Of a stretch of DNA of 40,030 nucleotides, positions 7,234 to 14,262 are shown one piece after another. The stretch is from Gemmobacter megaterium (GTDB taxonomy: Bacteria > Pseudomonadota > Alphaproteobacteria > Rhodobacterales > Rhodobacteraceae), in assembly GCF_900156815.1 (NCBI RefSeq), contig NZ_FTOT01000016.1, positions 1 through 40,030 on the forward strand, in the 5' to 3' direction. The notes below the pieces were generated by a model. It worked only from the letters and a program-made list of their open reading frames with translations, was not told the origin of the DNA and searched no databases. Position numbers and translations under genes: made by a program. Every line of letters begins with the position of its first letter. Within the stretch, counting starts at the first letter, position 1.

Positions 7234-7691
7234 CCGACGACCGCCTGCCCATGGCCGTCACGCTGATGGTGCGCGACCGCTGCCTGTGCCTGGCGGCGCA
7301 ACGGGCAGCGCGGTCCCTGGCCCGGCGGTTCGATACGGCGTTGCGCCCCGTCGGCCTGACCAACGGGCAATTTTCCCTGCTGATGGCGCTGAACCGCCCC
7401 GATCCGCCGCGCATCTCGGATCTTGCGCCATTTCTGGCGATGGACCGCACCACGCTGACTGCCGCACTGAAGGTTCTGGAACGCCAGGGCCTGGCCGCCA
7501 CCACCCCGGATCCGACAGACCGCCGCAACCGCCGCGTTTCGCTGACGGATCAAGGCCATGCGCGCCTGATCGCGGCCCTGCCCCTGTGGCGCGCGGCACA
7601 TGACCGGCTGGATGCGGCGCTTGCAGAAACCGGAACACCCCCGCCCCACATGGCGCTGAACGCCGTGACACAAGCCTGTGCGACGGAATGA
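7230..7691 (+). CDS. MarR-family transcriptional regulator
   Basis: The 153-residue protein has the winged helix of MarR regulators: CLAAQRAARSLARRFDTALRP, the recognition region ISDLAPFLAMDRTTLTAALKVLE and the wing DPTDRRNRRVSLTDQG. Such dimers usually repress neighbouring genes and are released by small phenolic or electrophilic ligands. Translation is coupled to ridA, since the ATG at 7230 overlaps its TGA and AGGAG lies just upstream. The divergent VOC/PhnB/DUF1428 unit is a plausible target through the GTTGATGTCAAC site near 6632. A weak hairpin (CCCCG at 7703-7707, CGGGG at 7713-7717) follows the stop. Confidence 0.88.
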   Translation: MTDDRLPMAVTLMVRDRCLCLAAQRAARSLARRFDTALRPVGLTNGQFSLLMALNRPDPPRISDLAPFLAMDRTTLTAALKVLERQGLAATTPDPTDRRNRRVSLTDQGHARLIAALPLWRAAHDRLDAALAETGTPPPHMALNAVTQACATE

Positions 7692-7723
7692 CGCAAGCAA
7701 TTCCCCGTATCCTCGGGGCATTA

Positions 7724-7737
7724 TTGACCTGAGTCAA
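7724..7737. promoter_or_regulatory. FNR/FnrL-type box upstream of ctaD
   Basis: TTGAC-CTGA-GTCAA is a complete match to the FNR-family consensus TTGAY-N4-RTCAA. Its centre lies 116 bp before the ctaD ATG. A candidate promoter, TTGCCC (7747-7752) and TAGAAA (7770-7775), 17 bp apart, would place the box near -51. The sign of regulation cannot be told from position alone. Confidence 0.55.
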
Positions 7738-7846
7738 AGTCCGGCATTGCCCCGGCAGCGGGCACATTCTAGAAACACGAAGATACCGGCACGCGAGGAC
7801 GGCAGGAGTCCGCCCCCGCGCCACCTGAAACGAACGGGAGACGAGC

Positions 7847-9523
7847 ATGGCCGACGCCGCCATCCATGGCCATGGTGACCATGACACCCGCGGGTTCTTT
7901 ACCCGCTGGTTCATGTCCACCAACCACAAGGACATCGGGATTCTATATCTGTTCACCGCAGGCCTTGTCGGCCTGATTTCGGTGGCGTTCACCGTGTACA
8001 TGCGCATGGAGCTGATGGAGCCCGGCGTCCAGTACATGTGTATGGAAGGTTCGCGGGTGCTCAGCCCCGCCGCCACGTCGGAATGTACCCCGAACGGCCA
8101 CCTGTGGAACGTGATGATCACCGCCCACGGGATCCTGATGATGTTCTTTGTCGTGATTCCCGCGCTGTTCGGCGGCTTCGGCAACTTCTTCATGCCGTTG
8201 CAGATCGGTGCGCCGGACATGGCGTTTCCCCGTCTGAACAACCTGTCCTACTGGCTGTACTTTGCCGGAACCTCGCTGGCGGTGGCCTCGCTGCTGGCAC
8301 CGGGTGGCAACGGACAGCTTGGGTCGGGCGTGGGCTGGGTTCTGTACCCGCCGCTGTCGGTCCGTGAGGACGGCTTCTCGATGGATCTGGCGATCTTTGC
8401 GGTGCACGTCTCCGGCGCCTCGTCGATTCTGGGTGCGATCAACATCATCACGACCTTCCTGAACATGCGCGCGCCGGGCATGACCCTGCACAAGGTGCCG
8501 CTGTTCGCCTGGTCGGTGTTCGTGACGGCCTGGCTGATCCTGTTGTCGCTGCCGGTTCTGGCGGGTGCCATCACCATGCTGCTGACCGACCGCAACTTCG
8601 GCACCACCTTCTTTGATCCGTCGGGCGGCGGCGATCCGGTGCTGTACCAGCACATCCTGTGGTTCTTCGGCCACCCGGAAGTGTACATCATCATTCTGCC
8701 CGGCTTCGGCATCATCAGCCACGTCATCGCCACCTTCAGCCGCAAGCCCGTGTTCGGCTACCTGCCGATGGTCTATGCGATGATCGCCATCGGCGTGCTG
8801 GGCTTTGTCGTCTGGGCGCACCACATGTACACCGTCGGCATGTCGCTGACCCAGCAGTCCTACTTCATGCTGGCCACCATGGTCATCGCGGTTCCCACGG
8901 GCGTGAAGGTGTTCAGCTGGATCGCAACGATGTGGAAAGGCTCGATCAGCTTCGAGGCGCCGATGCTCTGGGCCTTCGGCTTCCTGTTCCTGTTCACCGT
9001 CGGCGGCGTGACCGGAATCGTGCTGAGCCAGGCAGGGATCGACCGCGCCTACCATGACACCTACTATGTCGTGGCGCACTTCCACTACGTGATGTCGCTG
9101 GGTGCCGTCTTTGCCATCTTTGCCGGGATCTACTACTGGTTCGGCAAGATGTCGGGTCGGCAGTACTGGGAGCTGGGCGCAAAGATCCACTTCTGGCTGA
9201 TGTTCATCGGTGCCAACCTGACCTTCTTCCCGCAACACTTCCTGGGTCGTCAGGGGATGCCGCGCCGCTACATCGACTACCCCGAGGCGTTCGCCTACTG
9301 GAACTGGGTGTCGTCGATCGGTGCCTTCATCTCGTTTGCCTCGTTCCTGCTGTTCATTGGCATCGTGTTCTACGCCCTGGGCTGGGGCAAGCGTGAGTCG
9401 CGTGCCAACTACTGGAACGAATACGCCGACACGCTGGAATGGACGCTGCCGTCGCCCCCGCCGGAACACACCTTCGAGCAACTGCCGAAGCAGTCCGACT
9501 GGGACAAGGGCCACGCCCACTGA
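7847..9523 (+). CDS. ctaD: Cytochrome c oxidase aa3-type subunit I
   Basis: This 558-residue protein is the catalytic subunit of the proton-pumping haem-copper oxidase in the inner membrane. It has twelve expected membrane helices. The haem a ligand region is [10 protein letters not shown]. The D-channel aspartate lies in [12 protein letters not shown]. The copper-B/Tyr-His segment with the helix VI glutamate is [32 protein letters not shown] holds the helix X histidines. The tail [16 protein letters not shown] is typical of alphaproteobacterial CtaD. It reads from an ATG after GGGAGA and is followed by its own terminator, so it is monocistronic, as in Paracoccus and Rhodobacter. The other cta genes are not in the window. 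Confidence 0.97.
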   Translation: MADAAIHGHGDHDTRGFFTRWFMSTNHKDIGILYLFTAGLVGLISVAFTVYMRMELMEPGVQYMCMEGSRVLSPAATSECTPNGHLWNVMITAHGILMMFFVVIPALFGGFGNFFMPLQIGAPDMAFPRLNNLSYWLYFAGTSLAVASLLAPGGNGQLGSGVGWVLYPPLSVREDGFSMDLAIFAVHVSGASSILGAINIITTFLNMRAPGMTLHKVPLFAWSVFVTAWLILLSLPVLAGAITMLLTDRNFGTTFFDPSGGGDPVLYQHILWFFGHPEVYIIILPGFGIISHVIATFSRKPVFGYLPMVYAMIAIGVLGFVVWAHHMYTVGMSLTQQSYFMLATMVIAVPTGVKVFSWIATMWKGSISFEAPMLWAFGFLFLFTVGGVTGIVLSQAGIDRAYHDTYYVVAHFHYVMSLGAVFAIFAGIYYWFGKMSGRQYWELGAKIHFWLMFIGANLTFFPQHFLGRQGMPRRYIDYPEAFAYWNWVSSIGAFISFASFLLFIGIVFYALGWGKRESRANYWNEYADTLEWTLPSPPPEHTFEQLPKQSDWDKGHAH

Positions 9524-9527
9524 TACG

Positions 9528-9553
9528 AAAGGCCCCGGAACTCCGGGGCCTTT
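9528..9553 (+). terminator. ctaD terminator
   Basis: AAAGGCCCCGGA (9528-9539) pairs with TCCGGGGCCTTT (9542-9553), followed by TGCTTT. It starts 5 bp after the ctaD stop, with a T-run right after the stem. Confidence 0.9.
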
Positions 9554-9575
9554 TGCTTTGCAGGATACCCCCTCC

Positions 9576-9995
9576 ATGAGCGGCGCACTGGTTCCCGAAC
9601 TGTCGGTCTGCGACCTGACGCAAAGCCTGCGGTTCTACAGGGATCTGCTGGGGTTCCGCCTGCGCTATGCCCGCCCCGAGGAAGGCTTTGCCTACCTTGA
9701 GCGTGAGGGGGCAGAGATCATGCTGGACCAGATCGGTCTTGGCCGCGATTTCGATGCGGCATTGCGCGCCGGCGACCGGCCCTTTGGGCGCGGGGTCAAT
9801 CTGCAAATCCGCACGGCCTCTGTCGCGCCCCTGCTGTCGGCGCTCGCCGATGCGGGACTCCCCCTGCACCTGCCGCCCGAATACCGCTGGTATCGCCGCG
9901 ACAGAATGGAAACCGGCAACCGTCAGTTCATTGTGTCCGATCCCGACGGCTATCTCTTGCGCTTTTACGAGGATCTGGGCGAACGTCCGCTCTGA
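9576..9995 (+). CDS. VOC-fold bleomycin-resistance-like protein
   Basis: The 139-residue protein has the paired beta-alpha-beta-beta-beta modules of bleomycin-binding/VOC proteins: VPELSVCDLTQSLRFYRDLLGFRLRY, LEREGAEIMLDQIG and the final RQFIVSDPDGYLLRFYEDLGERPL. The PEYRWYRRD segment between the modules is usual for the BLMA-type subgroup, which often binds rather than transforms its ligand. The ATG at 9576 follows the ctaD terminator by 22 bp and has only a weak ribosome binding site (CAGGATA). It may be co-transcribed with the DUF2244 gene 17 bp further on. Confidence 0.85.
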   Translation: MSGALVPELSVCDLTQSLRFYRDLLGFRLRYARPEEGFAYLEREGAEIMLDQIGLGRDFDAALRAGDRPFGRGVNLQIRTASVAPLLSALADAGLPLHLPPEYRWYRRDRMETGNRQFIVSDPDGYLLRFYEDLGERPL

Positions 9996-10012
9996 ACCCG
10001 GACCATCACGCA

Positions 10013-10501
10013 ATGCCCTATCACTGGCCCTCCACCACACCCGATTCCCCTGCCACGCTGCGCTTGTGGCCGCATCGCTCCCTTGCCCCGCGCGGCTTCG
10101 TCTGGTTCATCGGCGGAACTGCGGCGCTGATCGCGCTGCCGCTGATGGCGGTGCTGGCAACGCCGATCTTCTGGGGGCTTCTGCCGTTTCTGGCCGCCGC
10201 GGTGGGCGCTGTATGGTGGGCGCTGCGCCGGTCCTGGCAGGACCGCGAGATTGTCGAGGAACTGACCCTTGATCCCGAACATCTGGTCCTTGTGCGCACC
10301 GGCCCGCGCGGGCAGCGCCGCGAATGGCAGGCCAAGACGCATTGGGTGCGCATCAACCGGCATGAAACAGGCGGGCCGGTGCCACAGTACCTGACGCTGT
10401 CCGGCGGCCCGCGCGAGGTGGAACTGGGCGCCTTCCTGACACCGCAGGAGCGTCTGGCGCTGGAATGGGATCTGCGCCAGCGCCTGCGCGCCTTGCGCTG
10501 A
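10013..10501 (+). CDS. DUF2244 integral membrane protein
   Basis: This 162-residue protein belongs to the DUF2244 family of small alphaproteobacterial membrane proteins. Two hydrophobic helices (about 28-50 and 52-69, FVWFIGGTAALIALPLMAV and IFWGLLPFLAAAVGAVWWAL) follow the N-terminal SLAPRGF motif. The cytoplasmic part has EEL-TLDPEHLVLVR and REWQAKTHWVRI, and the protein closes with GAFLTPQERLALEWDLRQRL. Members are often near cytochrome oxidase genes, which fits ctaD upstream, but the function is unknown. It ends one base before the stop of the convergent VWA gene, leaving no room for a terminator between them. Confidence 0.88.
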   Translation: MPYHWPSTTPDSPATLRLWPHRSLAPRGFVWFIGGTAALIALPLMAVLATPIFWGLLPFLAAAVGAVWWALRRSWQDREIVEELTLDPEHLVLVRTGPRGQRREWQAKTHWVRINRHETGGPVPQYLTLSGGPREVELGAFLTPQERLALEWDLRQRLRALR

Positions 10502-11761
10502 TCAGCCCCGCAGCGCCGCCATCAGCCGCGCCTTTTCGCCATGGTCCGACGGATCGGACACCGCCCTTGCCAGCGCCTCCAGCGAGGCCACCGAATGCGC
10601 AGAGCGAAACGCATCCACATGCGGCAACATTGCCGCGATGCCACGGGCGCGCGGCGCAAAACCATCCCAGCGCAGCAGCGGATTCAGCCAGATCAACCGG
10701 CGGGACGACAGGTGCAACCGCTCGATCTCGCACGACAGCACGCCGGTATCATCGCGGTCCAGACCATCGCTGATCAGCAGGACCACCGCCCCGCGCGCCA
10801 GAACACGGCGCGACCAGTCGCGGTTGAACGCGTGCAGACTGGCGCCGATGCGGGTGCCGCCCTGCCAGTCCTGCGCCTCGGCCCCGGCGGCCTTCAGGGC
10901 CGCATCGACATCACGGTTGCGCAGATGACGGGTGATGTTGGTCAACCGTGTCCCGAAGGTAAAGGCGTGGACCCGCGCCCAGCCCTGCCCCTGCCGGTTC
11001 GCCACCGCATGGATGAAATGCAGCACCATGCGGGAATACTGCGACATCGACCCGGAAATATCGCAGATTACCACCAGATCAGGCCAGCGCGTCGCACGGT
11101 TGCGCCGCGCAATCCGCGAAATCTCGCCCCCATGGCGCACCGCAAGACGCAGCGTGCGCCGCCAGTCGGCATGGCGGCCCGCCGCATCGGCGCGCAAGCG
11201 TCGGGTCGGCAGCGGCTTGACCGGCAAGGACAGGCGGGCCAGCATCCGCTTGGCCTCGGCCACCTCGGCCCCGGTCATCTGTTCGAAATCCAGCGACCGC
11301 AGTTGCTCTTTGGCAGAGGCGGTCTGGCTGGCGTCGATCTCGATCGTTGCTTCGTCGGCGTCCGGCTCCTGCGTCTGTGGCCGCTCAGGCTCTGCCCCGT
11401 CCAGCAACGCCTCGGCCGCACGGCGGGCAGCGGCGGCGGCCGGCGTCTCCTCCTGCACCCCACGGATAGAGGGCAGCAGCAGCGCCATCATGTGTTCCAT
11501 ATACCGTGGATCGCGCCAGAACAGCCGGAACACCTGATCGAACACCTGCCGCTGTTCGGGCCGGTTGACGAAAACCGCATGGAGCGCCCAGTAGAAATCC
11601 GCCTGGCGGGTAAAACCCGCCGCCGCCACCGCCTCTATCGCCGTCAGGGTCCGTCCCGGCCCCACCGGCAACCCGGCCTTGCGCAACGCACGGGCGAAAT
11701 GGGTGATGTTGTGGACGAGCTTGCCATCTGGCGGAAGATCGAACGGAGCGTTGTCAGGCAT
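10502..11761 (-). CDS. CoxE-like protein with von Willebrand factor A domain
   Basis: The 419-residue protein resembles CoxE-type VWA proteins, which work with a MoxR-type AAA+ ATPase in metal-centre maturation or complex assembly. The N-terminal half is helical (HFARALRKAGLPVGPGRTLTAI, FYWALHAVFVNRPEQ). The VWA domain starts near residue 226 and has an intact metal-adhesion site DISGSMS (234-240), then GGTRIGASL and a later LISDGLDRDD. ATG at 11761 was chosen over an upstream in-frame start because relatives begin at the helical domain and GAGG lies upstream. The MoxR partner usually found just upstream is absent, and the next gene on that strand is unrelated. Confidence 0.85.
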   Translation of the reverse strand: MPDNAPFDLPPDGKLVHNITHFARALRKAGLPVGPGRTLTAIEAVAAAGFTRQADFYWALHAVFVNRPEQRQVFDQVFRLFWRDPRYMEHMMALLLPSIRGVQEETPAAAAARRAAEALLDGAEPERPQTQEPDADEATIEIDASQTASAKEQLRSLDFEQMTGAEVAEAKRMLARLSLPVKPLPTRRLRADAAGRHADWRRTLRLAVRHGGEISRIARRNRATRWPDLVVICDISGSMSQYSRMVLHFIHAVANRQGQGWARVHAFTFGTRLTNITRHLRNRDVDAALKAAGAEAQDWQGGTRIGASLHAFNRDWSRRVLARGAVVLLISDGLDRDDTGVLSCEIERLHLSSRRLIWLNPLLRWDGFAPRARGIAAMLPHVDAFRSAHSVASLEALARAVSDPSDHGEKARLMAALRG

Positions 11762-11878
11762 CGGCTGGGATCCCTCGGAGACGCCGGAGCAGCACCTGCC
11801 AGGACACGGCGGGCCGTGTATCACTGTTCCGCGTGCCGCGCCAATGGTCAAGCCCGCCGCCAGCGGCGATGCGCCCGC

Positions 11879-12226
11879 CTACCACTTGTGAAAAATGAAG
11901 AACGCTCCCGCAGCGATGAAGGCAAACCCAAGCACATGGTTCCACGCCAGCGGCTCTTTCAGATACAGCACCGAGAAGGCGGCAAAGACGGTCAGGGTTA
12001 TGACCTCTTGTATCGTCTTGAGCTGGGCCGCGTTGAAATGGCCATAGCCGATGCGATTGGCCGGAACCATCAGCACATACTCAAAGAACGCGATCCCCCA
12101 ACTGGTCAGGATCACCCAGACCAACGGGGCACTGCGGTCTTTCAGATGGCCATACCAGGCAAAGGTCATGAAGATGTTGGACATCACCAAAAGGCCGATG
12201 GTGACGACAGGCACGGGCAAGGACAT
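11879..12226 (-). CDS. DUF486 family small membrane protein (DMT-like)
   Basis: This 115-residue protein has four predicted membrane helices and matches the DUF486 family, related in fold to small drug/metabolite transporters. Characteristic phrases are SNIFMTFAWYGHLK at the first helix, SWGIAFFEYVLMVPANRIGY in the middle, QLKTIQEVITLTVFAAFSVLYLKEPL and the final GFAFIAAGAFFIFHKW. It probably acts as a dimer in the inner membrane, substrate unknown. Start selection is uncertain. The ATG at 12226 begins the first helix cleanly but has a poor ribosome binding site, and a second in-frame ATG lies at 12259. Confidence 0.85.
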   Translation of the reverse strand: MSLPVPVVTIGLLVMSNIFMTFAWYGHLKDRSAPLVWVILTSWGIAFFEYVLMVPANRIGYGHFNAAQLKTIQEVITLTVFAAFSVLYLKEPLAWNHVLGFAFIAAGAFFIFHKW

Positions 12227-12432
12227 GGCGCACTCGGACAAAAGGGCTTTGCGATGCATATCCGTTTGCGATGCGGCGTCAATCGGGCCCTTGCGCCGCG
12301 TCGCCGGGGCGGGCCGCCCCGACATCGGCAAGGCGGCGGCGCCCCCGCATCACCGAGGAAACATCGGACCTGCCCCTTGAAACCCGCCCCATCATGCGCA
12401 ATCTGGAACGGCAAGCAGCCGAAGGAACCCCC

Positions 12433-13515
12433 ATGGCCCTGCCCGTCAAGGACCAGTTGAGATATTGGGGCATCGCCACGGCGGTGCTTTTGTTCGTGCT
12501 GTGGGCCTTGGGCGATGTGATCCTGCCCTTTGTGGTCGGGGGGGCCATCGCCTATTTCCTCGATCCTGTGGCCGACCGGCTGCAACGGGCGGGCCTTGGG
12601 CGGGCGGCGGCGACAACGCTGATCTCGTTGCTGGCATTGCTGGTCATGGTCGCGCTGGTGCTGGCCGTCATACCGACGCTGGTGAACCAGATGACCGCGC
12701 TGGTGAATGCCGCCCCCGACATCGTGCGGCGATTGCAGGATTTCCTGACAACCCAGTTCCCGGATCTCGCCGACAACACCTCGACCATCCGGCAATCGCT
12801 GGCCGAACTGGGCGACACGATCAAGTCCAAGGGGCTGGAACTGGCCAATTCCGTGATCGGCTCTGCCATGAGCGTGCTTGATGCGGTGCTGTTCATTGTC
12901 ATCGTTCCCGTGGTCGCCTTTTACATGCTGCTCGACTGGGACCGCATGATCGCGCGCATCAACGAGTTCCTGCCGCGCGACCATGCCCCGGTCATCCGCC
13001 ATCTGGCGTCGGAGATTGACAGGGTGCTGGCCGCATTCGTGCGCGGGCAAATGACCGTGTGCCTTGTCCTCGGGGCCTATTACGCGGTCGCCCTGGCATT
13101 GGCGGGCTTGCAGTTCGGGCTGATCGTCGGCGCGATCGCGGGGGCAATCACCTTCATTCCCTATGTCGGGGCGCTGGTCGGGGGCGCGCTGGCCATCGGA
13201 CTGGCGCTGTTCCAGTTCTGGGGCGACTGGGTGTCCATCGGCATCGTGGCGGCCATCTTCGCGTTTGGCCAGTTTCTCGAAGGCAACGTGATCACCCCGC
13301 GCCTGGTCGGCAATTCGGTGGGGCTGCATCCGGTCTGGCTGCTGTTCGCGCTTTCGGCCTTTGGCTCGATGTTCGGCTTTGTCGGAATGCTGGTGGCGGT
13401 GCCGGTCGCTGCGTCCATCGGGGTTCTGGTCCGGTTTGCATCCGGGCGCTATACCGGAAGCCTGCTGTATCGCGGCCTTGCCGCCAAGGATCCGCCCGAG
13501 GATCCCCGCGCGTGA
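12433..13515 (+). CDS. AI-2E family (PerM/YdiK-like) transporter
   Basis: The 360-residue membrane protein belongs to the AI-2E transporter family. Helices near the N-terminus (YWGIATAVLLFVLWALG, VILPFVVGGAIAYFLDP) are followed by a long soluble stretch, then VPVVAFYMLLDWDRM and the signature LIVGAIAGAITFIPYVGALVG. After that come FAFGQFLEGNVITPRLVGNSVGLHPVWLLFAL and PVAASIGVLVRF. Despite the family name, most members have unproven substrates, and Na+/H+ exchange has been reported for some. ATG at 12433 is preferred over 12394 because GAAGGA lies upstream. The stop overlaps the GTG of hdaA by 3 bases, so the two are co-translated. Confidence 0.87.
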   Translation: MALPVKDQLRYWGIATAVLLFVLWALGDVILPFVVGGAIAYFLDPVADRLQRAGLGRAAATTLISLLALLVMVALVLAVIPTLVNQMTALVNAAPDIVRRLQDFLTTQFPDLADNTSTIRQSLAELGDTIKSKGLELANSVIGSAMSVLDAVLFIVIVPVVAFYMLLDWDRMIARINEFLPRDHAPVIRHLASEIDRVLAAFVRGQMTVCLVLGAYYAVALALAGLQFGLIVGAIAGAITFIPYVGALVGGALAIGLALFQFWGDWVSIGIVAAIFAFGQFLEGNVITPRLVGNSVGLHPVWLLFALSAFGSMFGFVGMLVAVPVAASIGVLVRFASGRYTGSLLYRGLAAKDPPEDPRA

Positions 13516-14201
13516 CTCGCCAGTTGACCCTGGACCTGCCGCTGCGCGTGGCGCGGGGGCGGGAGGATTTCTTTGTCAGCCCCGCCAATGCGCTGACGCT
13601 GGCGGCGCTGGACAACTGGCAGGGCTGGCCCGCGGCCAAGGCCGTGCTGTCCGGCCCTCCCGGCAGCGGCAAGACCCATCTGGCGCATGTCTGGTCTGCC
13701 AGCACCGGCGCGCGGATCGTAACCGCAACCGATTTGCCGGACACATCCCTGCCCGCGCTGCTGGGCGCGCCACTGGTGGTCGAGGATGCAGACCGTATCG
13801 GCGGCACGCCTGCGGCCGAGGACGCCCTGTTCCACCTGCACAATCTGATGGCCGCCGCAGGGCTGCCCCTGCTGGTCACGGCCGCCAGCCCGCCGCGCGA
13901 CTGGCGCTTGGCCTTGCCCGATCTGGCCAGCCGGATGCAGGCGGCCACGCTGATTCGCATCGACTCGCCCGACGATGCCCTGTTGCACGCCGTGCTGGCC
14001 AAACAGTTCGCCGACCGCCAGATCGCCGTGCCCGCCGGGCTGATCGACTGGCTGGTCCCGCGCATGACCCGCTCGCTGGAGGCGGCACGACAGGTCGTAT
14101 CGGCGCTGGATGCCAGGGCGCTGGAAGAAGGCGGCCCGATCACCCGCCAGATGGCCGCCGACTGGCTGGAAGGCGACAGCCTGTTCCCCGATCTGGACTG
14201 A
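13512..14201 (+). CDS. hdaA: HdaA, DnaA-related regulatory inactivator of DnaA
   Basis: Hda-type proteins bind the DNA polymerase sliding clamp and stimulate ATP hydrolysis by DnaA, preventing over-initiation of replication. The 229-residue protein begins with a clamp-binding motif, QLTLDL (residues 4-9). It has Walker A GPPGSGKT (48-55), a Walker B-like LVVEDAD, a sensor I region TAASPPRDW and the sensor II/lid segment FADRQIAVPAGLIDWLVPRM, and lacks a DNA-binding domain IV. A GTG start overlapping the upstream TGA (GTGA) is the only start that keeps the clamp motif at the N-terminus. It is coupled to perM upstream and lies 61 bp before ppk, an order I recall from other Rhodobacterales. Confidence 0.88.
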   Translation: MTRQLTLDLPLRVARGREDFFVSPANALTLAALDNWQGWPAAKAVLSGPPGSGKTHLAHVWSASTGARIVTATDLPDTSLPALLGAPLVVEDADRIGGTPAAEDALFHLHNLMAAAGLPLLVTAASPPRDWRLALPDLASRMQAATLIRIDSPDDALLHAVLAKQFADRQIAVPAGLIDWLVPRMTRSLEAARQVVSALDARALEEGGPITRQMAADWLEGDSLFPDLD

Positions 14202-14262
14202 TCCATTGCGGCCCGCCCGCTGCCGTCATATGCCTGTGACATTCCAGCCCCAAACAGGCGCC

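Noticed and set aside
7943-9577. Long minus-strand open frame opposite ctaD (544 codons)
   Set aside because: It is the complement of a highly conserved coding region with high GC at third positions. The translation is Gln/His/Arg-rich with no family resemblance.
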